DNA of 64,000 nt from Breviolum minutum Mf 1.05b.01 (GCA_000507305.1 DF239296.1:186001-250000), one strand, 5' to 3'; numbered from the stretch's first letter, positions 52,686-63,648 are shown. A program made the numbers and translations. The notes: generated by a model from the sequence alone, not told the origin.

Positions 52686-52794
52686 TACCCTCCCTGAAAC
52701 TAACATAGCACCTGCCAGGAAGCCATCGAAGAAAGGAAAGGATCGTCTTCCAACCATCCATTATCAGGTGCTAAGTTAGTTTCAGGGAGGGTGT
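52686..52794. mobile_element. TA-flanked element, family B
   Basis: TACCCTCCCTGAAACTAACA at the left and TTAGTTTCAGGGAGGGTGTA at the right, immediately after the stop codon of the preceding exon. Confidence 0.9.
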
Positions 52795-52999
52795 ATTATT
52801 CTGGTTGTTGTCATTGATTATTATGAGAATATCATCTATTACCCGGTCTTTAGCAATATGTTCTGCTGATTTCGGGTGACAAGTTTCCGCAATTCAACCA
52901 ATCCATGACATTTCACTTCGGCTGAATTGTTTCTCTGGTTGGTTCATAGGAGGGTTGTATGAAGAATGGCGTGTATGATGAAATCTTCTTCTTCTATTC

Positions 53000-53024
53000 T
53001 TCTTCATGATCATCATCATCGTTG

Positions 53025-53071
<47 letters not shown>

Positions 53072-53268
53072 GTTGTCATCATCATCATCATCATCATCAT
53101 CATCTTCTTCTTCTTCTTCTTCTTCTTCTTCTTCGTTCTTCTTTTTCTTCTTCTTCTTCTCCTTCTTCTTCTTCTTCTTCTTCTTCTTCGTCTTCTTCGT
53201 CTTCTTCGTCTTCTTCGTCTTCTTCGTCTTCTTCGTCTTCTTCGTCTTCTTCGTCTTCTTCATCATAA
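53000..53268. repeat. Compound (CAT)n / (TTC)n / (TTCGTCTTC)n microsatellite
   Basis: CAT repeats to about 53102, then TTC repeats, then about nine copies of a 9-base TTCGTCTTC unit (53185-53262). On the minus strand this reads as Asp then Glu/Glu/Asp runs. The long ORFs through it are low complexity. Confidence 0.95.
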
Positions 53269-53689
53269 TCATCCCCCCGGGGGAAAAACTGGGTAGCAGA
53301 CTTGCTATGAAGCAATCAAATTCGCCGATTCCAAACAAGTTACTCTTCAAGCACGACTGTTCAGCATGTTTCAAAAGGTTTGAGATCCCAAACAACAAAA
53401 AATCTCCCCATGTTTTGTTTTTGACTCCCAAAAATGACCCCATTTTTTCTTCGCAGAAAAACTCTCTCTCGCGGTCCTTTTTTTTTCCATACAAAAACTA
53501 CCCTCCCCATTGGAGCGGAGAGCAGCGGAGCAGCACTTTCACAGAACCGAGTTACATCATTTTGATAGGGGCCATCTCTCTCCTCGCCAAATCCTGGCCC
53601 GTTCTGATTCGGAGGTTTTTCATTTTGCAAAACTCGGTGTTTGATATCTTTTTTTTCCCGCAGGGTTACGCGGAGACATGGAGAAATAT

Positions 53690-53825
53690 ACATTTCCCTA
53701 AGACTAACATATAGCATATAAGCCCCTGAAAATAGACCTTTTTTGGTCTCCCCAAAAAGAAAAGGATCATCTCCCAACCACATCCCATTTTTCAACCGCG
53801 AAAACGGTGAGTTTCAGGGAGGGTA
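53690..53825. mobile_element. Family B element
   Basis: TTCCCTAAGACTAACATATA at the left and GTGAGTTTCAGGGAGGGTAC at the right. Confidence 0.7.
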
Positions 53826-54097
53826 CTTTAACCAGGGACCTCTCGGAAGTTGCTGTTCACGGAAAACTACTCTTTCCACCCCCCAATGCCCATCCCCCCC
53901 CTCGGTTGAAATCAGGCCCTTATAGCCTGCCGAATTTAAGGGACAACGGTGGCTAATAAAAACCATATCTAAAATCATACTCCAAACCATAAAAAGAAAT
54001 TATTTTCAACACCCTCCATTACTAGAGGCTTCTGATGTCATCATAATAATCCCTTAATAAGTCCTTACCCCATGTAGAATACCCTTGCTGCTCACAA

Positions 54098-54209
54098 GTT
54101 ATCCAACCAACCCCCGCACCAATTGTTCAAAGCCTCGGCTTGGCGTCCTCACCACCGGTCAGGGTCCCTCAGCCCGCGGTCTTTGGGGAGCTTCGCGAAG
54201 AGATGCCAT
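54098..54209 (+). CDS. Candidate exon, unknown protein
   Basis: GC-rich open stretch ending at a CCATG|GTGAAA donor. Two plus frames are open: APIVQSLGLASSPPVRVPQP and YPTNPRTNCSKPRLGVLTTG. Probably an exon; frame and left border are unresolved. Confidence 0.35.
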
Positions 54210-54379
54210 GGTGAAATCCCCCCCATTTTTCCTGGGATTTTCCCATCAAAATGAGGTGGAGTTTCCCCATGGCTATCTTAGTTTTACTGGGGGTGAACAA
54301 CAAAAATGTAGGTTTCCAAAAAATGTTCAGGAGTTAAAAATTTACAACAATAAAAAAAATAACCATGCCTTATTCATTA

Positions 54380-54488
54380 AAAAAAAAAAAAAAAAAAAAA
54401 NNNNNNNNNNNNNNNNNNNNNNNNNNNNNNNNNNNNNNNNNNNNNNNNNNNNNNNNNNNNNNNNNNNNNNNNNNNNNNNAAAAAAAAA
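54380..54488. other. Poly-A tract with assembly gap (79 N)
   Basis: Twenty-one A, then undetermined bases 54401-54479, then nine A. The gap reflects an unresolved homopolymer. Confidence 0.9.
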
Positions 54489-54883
54489 CCAAAAAAAAAA
54501 GCACCACAAGGCCATGTTTTTTTTGGCAGGGAAACATGGGTGTTTTTTAGCTCCCAAGAAAGCTGAAATCCAGAAAATTTTGGGATCTAATTTCGGACTC
54601 CCTACCTGTTCCAGCTAGGGTAGAGGTTGATTGAGAAAAAAAAGCTTGGGAGGTCCCAGACTGTGGGAATCAGCAAAGATATTCATGTGTATATGTGTTT
54701 ATATGTGAATATGTACATGTCATATACATGTATATATACATATATATACAGCACTTGGGATACTCCCCCGCCCAGAAACAGTGACCTCCAGAAGACTTTC
54801 GTTTTTTAGCAGGCCCAAACCTGAAAACTCGCCGAGAAACCTGTCACGTCCTCCTCCAAAACCTCCTTGCCTGGCTTCAAAGT

Positions 54884-55014
54884 GACACTCCCTAAAACAA
54901 ACAGCGAGTTTGCCCCTGAAAATTGGCCATTTGACCTCAAAAAGGAAACGAGAAGATATTCCAACTACATCCCATCTTTCAGATGCGAACTACCTGTTAG
55001 TTTCAGGGAGGGTA
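54884..55014. mobile_element. TA-flanked element, family B (long form)
   Basis: ACACTCCCTAAAACAAACAG at the left and CTGTTAGTTTCAGGGAGGGTA at the right. Confidence 0.8.
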
Positions 55015-56140
55015 AAGTTTAGGTACAATTTGACAACAGTTGTCATGTTTTGTGGCTAAAAACAAGTTATAACACCGCCAGTTCACCAGGTTGTACGGCT
55101 CAAAAGCCCTTTCACATCCTAAATAGAAGTCGGTCGTATAACGTTCCAAGTAAAGCAAGAAAATCATTCTCCATTTTTCCCTGCATGTTTCGGGGAAAAA
55201 ACTAGTAGTAAGCTCTTCGTTTCTGTGAAGACCTCGACAAACATGTTCCCTTTACGGCGAATCCGCCTCCCTTTGGAGGAACCTTTTCGACCTGAGTTTC
55301 AACGTGCAATTCATCCATCAGATCTTTTCAAAACACACGTGCTTGGTGCCTCATGGTTGGTATAGGTGAAGTCATGAAATGAAACGGATGTGCTGGTATA
55401 GGTTAGAGTCGGTTAGAGGTACGGTGGTAATGCCACTCATGGTATAGGCAGGTATAGGTATGGTGGCCTATCTGATAAGGCGTTCGTTTTTAAAGAAAAG
55501 CCCTGGTTAAAACAGCATCTATGGAAAATGTTGTAGTCTTTTGTGAAATTTGTCTCCGAAATGGCATATAAAAATCGTTCAATCTACCAATGATGGTAAT
55601 GCCATTTTCACCACCATCATCCAGATTCACCAACTTGGAAAAATCTAGAGATCTGGTAAAAATCCATCACAAAAAACAAAAAAACACACAACTTTGGAAC
55701 AGCCTAGAACCCCCAAACAACCAGTTTTAAAATGGATGTTTGGTGATTTCCAGCCATTTCCTATGTAAAATTTGGTTCATCATCCAATTGAAACAACCAT
55801 GTATAAATGGATGTTTCAGGTTCCGGGTAAAAATCATGGCAAAAGAAAAAAAACTTTGAACCAGGATGTTTTCAAACTTTGTTCGTGGCACAAGCCATTG
55901 AACTTCAATAGATCTATCTGAATCTACCAATTCCCTTACCACCACCAGACACGAAGAAACCCGGTGGTGATAATTGGCACTTAAGTATAAAGCCGGTGGT
56001 GCATAAGCCTTTCGATTAAACCCTCATCAATGGGTGTGTCTTATCTTTGCGGAGGATTCATTCCCATGGCAAAAAATCCCTTTCGATGCTCGAAAAAAAA
56101 AACTGCGAATGAACAGAAACCCGAAGAAACGCCTCGGAAG
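55015..56140. other. No gene assigned
   Basis: Contains degenerate GGTATAGGT repeats (55370-55460) and otherwise only short frames. Confidence 0.3.
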
Positions 56141-56145
56141 TTCAC

Positions 56146-56397
56146 ATGATCCTTCGCTCCATCCTTTTTTTCCCACCGAAAATGGCGATGACTTGTTTCG
56201 AGGTCTGTCGCAGCACCGAGGTCCAGAACCCCCCCAAAAAAAGAGAAACGGCAAGGGTTTCCGGAGCCTTTCGGCTGGCAACCTGCCCACCTCTCAAATT
56301 TCTTGAGGCCCTCAAATGGAGGTGTCCAAAAAAGATGGAGGTGGACGACAAACAGAAAAGAGTTTTAAAGCTGCTCAAAGGGCAGATTTGGCTTTGA
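56146..56397 (+). CDS. Coding-like ORF with possible terminal exons, unknown protein
   Basis: Open plus frame ending in a stop at 56397. Its end reads LKWRCPKKMEVDDKQKRVLK and LLKGQIWL. AG|G sites at 56309 and 56340 (GATGGAG|G) could start small exons, the last encoding VDDKQKRVLKLLKGQIWL. Other plus and minus frames overlap. Confidence 0.3.
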   Translation: MILRSILFFPPKMAMTCFEVCRSTEVQNPPKKRETARVSGAFRLATCPPLKFLEALKWRCPKKMEVDDKQKRVLKLLKGQIWL

Positions 56398-57278
56398 GCA
56401 AATCGACCAATGGTTGATGAGTTTCCAAGTTCACCTAGTCATTGACGCATTTTCATATCCTCCAGTTGACAATCCCAGCAAAGTTTACTAAGCGGAACCA
56501 TTGGTTGAGCAAAGAACACGGTGTCCGAAAACATAAAAAGCGGTCCTCACCTTTGCAACATCTTTTGCTCATATTTCAGACATACCAAATAAAATGCCAA
56601 AGGCTCAGAATTTTTCATGGGAATCTACTTCGACACCATCCCTTTTTAAGGCCTTAAGTAAAAGGCCTTACTTCTCGTTTCGGGGAAAACAGCCAGCCAT
56701 AGATTCCCTAATGTTGGGCAACCCAACTTCCTGTGAGGACCACTAGACCGAATCATTTGGATCGATCGATTTTGGAGTTTGGTCCTCCATCTCCTTTTTC
56801 ATGGCTCGGGAAGTCAAGTTTACTTTGAGTTTCTTTTGCAGTTGATTTTTGTTGGTGTATTCAAGGTTTTTGTTGCTGCAACTCAAAGAATATCAATTTC
56901 ATGCATTGCAATGCTCAAGAAGGGTTTTCCCAGTTTTCCGAATCACAAAAATTCTCCAAATTCTGCTTTGAGTCATTAGATTTTGGAGCGGAAAGAAAAA
57001 GGGGTGGAAACCAAGGGACGGGAACCGTACGGTTGCCAGCTGAGCAACTTGCTACACAGTTGCATGTGAGGGCCAGTCTTATGTGAGTCCAAGGATTTAT
57101 GGCGTGGGAAGATCTCGATCCCTTCGACAAGAGGGAACTGAACCGCCACCCCGTGGCAAAAAAAAACACACCACAACAGAAGATCCCAGACAGATAACCA
57201 CTAAAACCACTAAAACCAAGCGCTCTATATGTACAGAAGTAGATGGATAGATAGATGGATAAATGGATAGATAGTTTG

Positions 57279-57345
57279 TATACACCCCTGAAAACTAACA
57301 TGTAACCCAAAATCAGTCCTTTCTAGATGGTTTTCCTTTTCCATT
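57279..57345. mobile_element. Left half of a family B element
   Basis: TACACCCCTGAAAACTAACA followed by TGTAACCC. No matching right end found. Preceded by a GATA-type run at 57240-57272. Confidence 0.6.
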
Positions 57346-57451
57346 CGGGAAAAAAGCAGACTCACATTCTCCAGTTGTTTCTCAATAAAAATTGGAGTTC
57401 CATATACCATCCAGACCGATCTTTCCACCCCTTCCAGACTCACACGACTTC

Positions 57452-57640
57452 TCTCAATCACATGCGAAGTTTCTAGGAAGACAACGTTGCACGAATCACA
57501 GGTGAATTCGGTGCGGTTGGCGAATTCGGTGCGCTTTGCGGCGGCCCTTTTTCTTTTCGTGTGGAGGCGTGAAGTTTTCGACTTCCAACCAATAAGACTG
57601 AGATCCAAGGTCGCAGCATCCCCGGTTGCAGGGAAAATTA
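57452..57640 (-). CDS. Candidate exon, possible zinc-binding motif, unknown protein
   Basis: Minus frame encoding ATLDLSLIGWKSKTSRLHTK, RKRAAAKRTEFANRT and FTCDSCNVVFLETSHVIERS, ending at a consensus C|GTGAGT donor. FTCDSCNVVF looks like the start of a C2H2-type finger, but the His spacing does not fit the classical motif. The plus strand is also open over part of it. Confidence 0.4.
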
Positions 57641-57858
57641 TTTCAGGTGGGCTTTTTGTTCAAAGAAAGCCCCAACCTTGTTATCATGATGGTGATTTTT
57701 GTTTGGTGACTTGGAGCTACCTTACCAGCCTCACCAGACCCTACCTACATATCGGTCACATTTCGGTCATGTTTTCGAACACTTCACCCTCAAGGCGGAG
57801 GCGTGCCAGTATGCTCTGATACTTTTCGCCCGCGCTCCCACCTTTTTTGACACACAGG

Positions 57859-57904
57859 ATAGCCTGCAATATACACGGGTTTTTTCTGATAGCTGCAACT
57901 TACA
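57859..57904 (+). CDS. Candidate internal exon, unknown protein
   Basis: Pyrimidine-rich tract then GACACACAG|G, 15 codons (DSLQYTRVFSDSCNL) and a perfect CA|GTAAGT donor. A coding-like stretch from 57980 (LEAQQHLCATLDIQLQKLHP) before a GTGAGA at 58068 may be a following exon. The frame join is not settled, and the minus strand of that part is also open. Confidence 0.4.
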
Positions 57905-58301
57905 GTAAGTCCAGCTGCTTCAGTTCGACATCTTTTTTCTTCGGGTGCAATTTAACCACCCCTTAGCCTTGCAATTCTTGGAGGCTCAGCAGCATCTTTG
58001 CGCTACTCTCGACATTCAATTGCAAAAACTTCATCCATCCTTTGAAGCATCCACTGACCTGCAGGGTGAGATGCTAAGGGTGTCAGACGTTTTTGTTTGG
58101 CACTTTGCCGGAATTTAAAAAAAAAAGTATGGAGATGTTTTTTCAATACAAATTGAGATGGGAATTGCCCTTCACAGGAAAAAATCACCAAGACTTTTTA
58201 CATTTAGAAGAGGATCCCTTTTTTTTAGCTTCACTTGCCATTGTTACTTGGAGGGAAGGCGGCCCGGAAAACGCACCGAGCCCAGTATACATACGTATAG
58301 A

Positions 58302-58413
58302 TATGGGTGTTTCCAAAAATAGTGGGTTTTCCCCCCAGATCATCCATTTTGATAGGGTTTTCCATTATAAACCATCTATTTTGGGGTACCCCTATTTTTG
58401 GAAACACCCATAT
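58302..58413. mobile_element. MITE-like element, family C (copy 3)
   Basis: TATGGGTGTTTCCAAAAATA and TATTTTTGGAAACACCCATA: a perfect 20-base inverted repeat. Confidence 0.95.
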
Positions 58414-58567
58414 ACATCAAATGAAACTCGAACTTTCATTGATACAAAGTAGAGGAATGAATTCTCCGTGAATGGTTTTTCATTGGCATTCCTTCGGCAG
58501 GTCCACTATCCGGAGGGACACCTTTTCCCCCCGCATCAAAAGGCTTACTCAGAATATGCCTAGAATA

Positions 58568-58679
58568 TTGGTGGTTGAATTGAACCACCCATCTGAAAAA
58601 GATGCGTAAGGCAAATTTGGATCATCTCCCACAAATTTTCGGGGCGAAAATAAAAAAAAGTCTTTCAACCACCACCCAA
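58568..58679. mobile_element. MITE-like element, family A (copy 6)
   Basis: TTGGTGGTTGAATTGAACCA at the left and TCTTTCAACCACCACCCAA at the right. Confidence 0.8.
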
Positions 58680-58828
58680 CATATTTGAAAGTCACAGACT
58701 TCCACCAAGAATTTGGTGACTGTCCACAGGCGAATCATAAACTCTGAACAACAATGTATCCCCCAAAGGTACAGGTAATCCAAACCCTGTTCCACGTGGA
58801 AGAGTCAAAAAGTCCCATAAATAGATAG

Positions 58829-58935
58829 CTAGTTGGTGGTTGAACCACCCCTTTGAAAAAATATGATCGTCAAATTGGGAATCTTCCCCAATTTTTCGGG
58901 GTGAAAATAAAAAATATTTGAGTTGCCACCACCCA
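58829..58935. mobile_element. MITE-like element, family A (copy 7)
   Basis: CTAGTTGGTGGTTGAACCAC at the left and TTGAGTTGCCACCACCCAG at the right, 150 bp from copy 6. Confidence 0.85.
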
Positions 58936-59158
58936 GGATAGCATTACTAGAAAAGTCAAGATGCCTTTTTGTCAGACCCTGGGGAACCCCCCGCCTGTTC
59001 GAAGCATGGCCAATCGTTCTTTGCATAAACACGCGCCTTAGGGGTGCGGTGTAAAGCGTTCCCAGCCACGAGACCTATGAACCACTGGCTTCTCCCTAAA
59101 CAACCTTTTATAGCTGTATATCTCGGGGACCCCAATCCCTTGCAAGCATAATTGTCAT

Positions 59159-59202
<44 letters not shown>

Positions 59203-59223
59203 TGTGTGTGGTGGTGTNGTGTG

Positions 59224-59267
<44 letters not shown>

Positions 59268-59284
59268 TGTGTGTGTGTGTGGGT
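59159..59284. repeat. (TG)n microsatellite
   Basis: About 125 bp of TG with a few variant bases and one undetermined base (59219). Confidence 0.95.
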
Positions 59285-59349
59285 GTCTGCTTAAAACACT
59301 GAAATTGTCATAAACTCAGCCAGTCCATACAAAATGCTGGATTTTTGGT

Positions 59350-59637
59350 TTAGCTTCCAACGGCGACTTTGGCCCAAAAAACTTTCCAAGTTGCAATGGC
59401 CACGTGACGTTTCTTTGGCGTTGGGATCTCTCCACCAGGCACAATCAAGGTGTCCACAAAATAGAGGTTGCTAGAGATCTGCAGTAACTTTTTGAGCTTG
59501 GCAGTTTTTTTTAATATCCGACCAAGGTTACTTCTAATATGCCCAAATTGTTGAAAAATCTTCGGCGCTGATTCTTGTGGGTCACAAGTAAGGACTTGGA
59601 GTCTATGAACGGAATATCCCTTTAAGTCTTGAGTCAA
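59350..59637 (-). CDS. ORF of 95 codons, hypothetical
   Basis: Minus-strand frame from an ATG at 59637 to a stop at 59350. Encodes HRLQVLTCDPQESAPKIFQQ, GRILKKTAKLKKLLQISSNL and VDTLIVPGGEIPTPKKRHVA. Protein-like over its length, but no family or splice context recognised. Confidence 0.35.
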   Translation of the reverse strand: MTQDLKGYSVHRLQVLTCDPQESAPKIFQQFGHIRSNLGRILKKTAKLKKLLQISSNLYFVDTLIVPGGEIPTPKKRHVAIATWKVFWAKVAVGS

Positions 59638-59639
59638 CA

Positions 59640-60650
59640 GGAAGGGACCCAGAGTGAACGAATGACAGCGAACAGGAGCGAACAGCTTCTAGAGTTTTGT
59701 GACAATCCTAGTGATCACTCTGCATAGTGGATAGGGGAAACATCCCAAATTGGTAGATTCTTGATATTGCTGCAGCACAAGAAGACAACAGCAGGAAAAA
59801 ACCATGCACTCAAGAATTTCAGAGCCCCAAAGGGAATTGAAAATATACAAATGGCAAAACTATCTTCCAGGCACCATATTTGTAGAGCCATGGTATGTGC
59901 CTTAGGAGCTTTGTTTATAACCTGTACTTCTCTACCTTTCGTGGAACCTGCAGGGCACCATTGGAAGCTGCAAACTGCGGAATGAATTTAGCTGCCTTCA
60001 CCTCTACCTTTGTTGGATCACTGTCAGGTTTCGCATCTTCAATCTCCTGACAACAAAAACATGCGACCAGGCGAACCAACCATCAAAACACACCAAAACA
60101 AAGCTGATCATCTGATATAGCCATTCATCATCAAACAAAGACTGTGGCGTTAGTATGATTAGAAAAAGGTGCGCTTTCGACCTTTTATTGTTGACCAAAG
60201 AATGCCAATTGCCAAGGGGAATTGGAATGGGTTCAGGTCCAAATTAAACAACGTTTCACAAAGCGGTTTGCATCGTGAAATGATGTCACCGAGCAGTCCC
60301 GACCAGTCCCGAGTCGGGGTGTTGAACATTCTCGTTGTTGTTTTTTTGCACCAGTAGCTGTCATCATCGAAAGAACTGCAATGGCCTTTTTTGAATAATC
60401 CCCCCTGTAAAAATCTTGCATGTCAATAATATAGTCCAATTTTCAATGGCTTATGAAACTACTCTCCTTCGGTACCTTTCCGATGTTTCCCACACAAAAA
60501 AAAAATCCTTCCCGCTCCTTTCGCCAGGCTTGATACACCTGTCTCCTCTTCAAGAGATGTGACTCAGCCTTGGCTATTCGGCTGCATGGCAGCCAAAACC
60601 CCATGGTTTGAACATATTTCATTCCCCAAAGGTTTGGATCAAATTGGTGT
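59640..60650. other. No gene assigned
   Basis: Several short frames (for example LPFVEPAGHHWKLQTAE at 59935-59985, plus) without clear borders. Confidence 0.3.
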
Positions 60651-60655
60651 TGGAT

Positions 60656-60783
60656 TTGGATGTTTCCGAAAAATAGTGGGTTTTCCCCCCAAATCCATCC
60701 ATGGATTAATAGGGTTTTCCTGGGTTTTCCATTATTTTCACCATCCCTTTTGGGGTGTTTCCCTATTTTTGGAAACACCCATT
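60656..60783. mobile_element. MITE-like element, family C (copy 4)
   Basis: GGATGTTTCCGAAAAATAGTG at the left and CCTATTTTTGGAAACACCCA at the right, with an internal duplication of GGGTTTTCC. Confidence 0.85.
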
Positions 60784-60824
60784 TTGGAACAGTCATTTTT
60801 CTAGCTCGTTCGGGTTGGCTCCAG

Positions 60825-61228
60825 GTTGACTTCTTCACCAGGCTTTTGAAACTTCGGCTGGAAGGAGGTCCGGAAATAAGGCTGCCTCATTTGCTATTAG
60901 TACTGGGAACGGGGGCACAACTCAAGATGTACACCCCTGAAAATTAACATGGAACCCCAAAATGAAGGTTTAGAAGATGTTTTTCCTTTCCAAATGGGTG
61001 ATTTTCAGGTTCCATGTTAGTTTTCTGGGGTGTAGTTTAAAAAAACTGTGCCTTGTTTCTTTCCAAAGACTTCAGCCAACAAAATTGTTGAAGTTTTCCA
61101 GGACAACAGCCCATTGGAAATTTCCGTCCATCTTCCATGAAAGTGAGAGCGCAATAATAACCAGAGATTTTGATCATCAAAGATCCATTTTTCAGGTCCA
61201 ATCACTGCGGAGGCAAATCAAAGCCTAA
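60825..61228 (+). CDS. Three exons of an unknown gene, 3' end included
   Basis: Exon 60825-60899 follows GGCTCCAG|G, is exactly 25 codons (VDFFTRLLKLRLEGGPEIRL, PHLLL) and ends at TTA|GTACTG. Exon 61102-61142 follows TTTTCCAG|G and encodes QQPIGNFRPSSMK before AAA|GTGAGA. Exon 61196-61228 follows TTTTTCAG|G and encodes VQSLRRQIKA and a stop. The last two join in phase across a 53-nt intron. The first and second do not join directly in phase, so another exon or another border is needed. A family B element (60930-61034) lies in the intervening intron. Function unknown. Confidence 0.5.
60930..61034. mobile_element. TA-flanked element, family B, probably intronic
   Basis: TACACCCCTGAAAATTAACA at the left and GTTAGTTTTCTGGGGTGTA at the right. 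Inner CATGGAACC / GGTTCCATG as in 30228-30332. Confidence 0.9.
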
Positions 61229-61250
61229 GCGATAAGCCATGTGTGCCATC

Positions 61251-61402
61251 GGGTCCAAAGTCCCTGTATTGGGGATATACTCATCCCACCCTTCAATAGG
61301 AAATGCTAACAATGGGTATATCATATATCAAAAACCCCTATGGAATTGGGTTGAGTTTCCAATCCCCCATGATATGGGAAATCATGGGAGTTGATCGACC
61401 CT
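61251..61402. mobile_element. MITE-like element, family I (copy 2)
   Basis: GGGTCCAAAGTCCCTGTATT at the left and GGGAGTTGATCGACCCT at the right. Interior as in 27510-27654. Confidence 0.75.
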
Positions 61403-61594
61403 ACTGTAGCACATGTCCAAAAACCCATCTTTTCCAAGCACCACCTGCCAAACTTTTCGGGCTTACAGCCCGGACGTGCGGGCGCAAGATCTGCTTCCAC
61501 GCACTTCGCTTACAGGGCGCCTCAGCCTAGCATGGTAAATAAACAAAGTTGTGGAATCTCAAAAAATTGATGGCAAGGATCATGGCCAGTCAAC

Positions 61595-61711
61595 CTACCC
61601 CCCTTAACCTACCCCCTCCAGAAATAAGGGTTTAATAAGACCTTGTTAAGGGAAACCAATGGATAATAAGCCCTTAACAAAGCTTCATTTCTGGGGGGGG
61701 TACGTTGGGGA
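61595..61711. mobile_element. MITE-like element, family G (copy 3)
   Basis: TACCCCCTCCAGAAATAAGG at the left (from 61610) and CATTTCTGGGGGGGGTACG at the right, with AGACCTTGTTAAGGG and CCCTTAACAAAGCTT as inner inverted parts. Confidence 0.8.
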
Positions 61712-61844
61712 CATACTGTTGATGGGCAGAAATCCCAAGGCCAACCACCGTTTGGATGTTTTTGAAACTCGGACCGTAAATAATGGGATGTTCAACTATC
61801 AACCTCAACTGGCGATCGCCGGATTTCTAAACCATCAACAGCAG
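61712..61844. mobile_element. Family D-like element adjoining family G
   Basis: ATACTGTTGATGGGCAGAAA at the left and TTCTAAACCATCAACAGCA at the right, directly next to the G element. A solitary family B right end (TTAGTTTACCAGAGGG) follows at 61907. Confidence 0.65.
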
Positions 61845-61929
61845 CAATGGAGAATTGACCATTTGATGATGAATTTCCTACGATACCTGGTGACCTTCCA
61901 TTACCATGTTAGTTTACCAGAGGGTGAAT

Positions 61930-62810
61930 GTTTGTTTGATTTTGGGATGCGTACCATTTTCAGTATGATTAATCTCGTTATTTGATTGTGTGATTATCAT
62001 CATTTGAATTCATATTTGGGGGTCACCTGGTCCAGTGACCACCAAGAGGCTTTCATTTTTGGTAAGTAAACCCTCATGTTATACTCATTGTGATCAATCA
62101 TAATTTGATAAACAAAATGAATAAGAGCTCACATCACCACCGTCTTTTCAAAAAAAAAAACATTCCAAGAACAACCACACAACATGATAACGGGCGCCTG
62201 GGTACGGTGCGGTATATATGGCCGAAGGGTGACTTTGAGATCTTTAGCCTTGTCCTTGCAAGCAATCCGACTTGGGGGGTGCCAGTTGGTCGAGATCGGC
62301 GTGGGGATTCTTGGTCTAGTCTTTTTTGGGGGAAGAAAAGATTGGTCGGTTTGTTGAGTCGAGAACGGCAGGGCTGGTTGAAGAAACTGATTGATTTATG
62401 AAATATATGTAAAAATACATGTGTGTGTGTGTGTTCTCACTATGCGATATGTGAAAGTTTCATTCTGCTAACCCTGGCGCCTTTTCCTACATCAGTTACG
62501 TATCACAAGATTGATATGTATCGGGATGCGAAACTTCTCCCAAGATGCAAAATCAACACCACCAGGATTAGTACATGTTTAGCATCGTTCCTGGGAGAGG
62601 GAGCATCTCTAGATATATATCGACAGCACAGAAGTTTGGAATGCTCGAGCCAGCTCAACGAATCACAAGACATCCACATGCAGAACGTTAACCATTGAAC
62701 CATGTTGCGCAGAAGAGCTACAACATCATGGGAACCTTACACCCATGAAAGCTACAACCTGAAATAAGCACCGACAAGAAGGTCTTCTTAACTCACAATG
62801 GTGCTCAATT
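61930..62810. other. No gene assigned
   Basis: Short frames only. Short TG run at 62420-62432. Confidence 0.3.
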
Positions 62811-62819
62811 GTGTTCAAG

Positions 62820-63050
62820 AACCGTTATAAACAATTACATGGCTTCATCGATGCGCGAGAAACCAACAGGTAAAAGCTGGACTTTTAATCTGCTATCAGA
62901 TTTGCCAGAAGCACCGATAATTGGTGCTGTTCACATGGAAGAAATGCTGCAGATTTTTTTGGAATCAACCCTTGTTCCAGAATTCAAGTCCATGAACAGG
63001 GCATCCCTGATGTTGAACGTTTGTTTATTTCTAAGGGTCGTTTGTTGTTA
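62820..63050 (+). CDS. ORF, hypothetical
   Basis: Plus frame containing KPTGKSWTFNLLSDLPEAPI and AVHMEEMLQIFLESTLVPEF before a stop at 63051. Peptide looks protein-like, but no splice borders or family were recognised. An ATG at 62839 starts the coding-like part. Confidence 0.3.
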
Positions 63051-63335
63051 GTTGTTGAGGGGTGTTGCCGGATTGTTCCTAACTGTTGATCCTGGAACTA
63101 GGATCTAATGAACACCCGAAAAAAATTAATGATTAGGGATAAAATATGATAAACTTCATAAACCCCTTATGATTTGAAAAATTGTCCGTCTTGTTCATCA
63201 CATACCATCATCTTTAAGCCCCTGGCTTGATGGTTGATTGAAAATCCTCCAAAAACACAATGATTGACACCAAAAAAAACAAACATCTTTCAAAAAAAAC
63301 TGTTTTTCATCGCAGTTGGTGATCACTTGTGACTT

Positions 63336-63443
63336 ACACTTCCTCCCAAAATCATGGAAATGAAAAATGGCTCCCTTTAATGGGATCGATACCTTTCAAA
63401 TACTTCGCCATTTTCCACTGAACCATGATTTATGGGAGAAGAG
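63336..63443. mobile_element. MITE-like element, family F (copy 2)
   Basis: TACACTTCCTCCCAAAATCA at the left and CATTTTCCACTGAACCATGA at the right. Confidence 0.75.
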
Positions 63444-63483
63444 AACCCACCAATTTTCCAACGAAAATCTTCAAAAACTGCAC

Positions 63484-63575
63484 CTCCAACTGCTTGAGGT
63501 GATTCTTTTTGCAAGCTTTCATTTGCTCCCTCATAACGTTCAATTTGGCACGACCAGATCGCCACATCCTCTCAC
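63484..63575 (-). CDS. Candidate internal exon, basic helical segment, unknown protein
   Basis: Minus strand: TTCCCCAG|G acceptor, 30 codons after a split first codon, GAG|GTGCAG donor. Encodes ERMWRSGRAKLNVMREQMKA and CKKNHLKQLE, which looks like an amphipathic, Lys/Arg-rich helix. Another minus frame is also open. Function unknown. Confidence 0.45.
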
Positions 63576-63616
63576 CTGGGGAAGTTGCTGGGTTTCCAGG
63601 TGGCGGAATCCCCATG

Positions 63617-63648
63617 GGGTCAAACTGCTGTTAGTTTCAGGGAAGGGT
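63617..63648. mobile_element. Solitary right end of family B
   Basis: CTGCTGTTAGTTTCAGGGAAGGGTA without a matching left end nearby. Confidence 0.5.

Noticed and set aside
52994-53494. Acidic Asp/Glu/Lys-rich ORF and its Ser/Phe-rich opposite
   Set aside because: Translation of a compound microsatellite, with no unique sequence supporting a gene.
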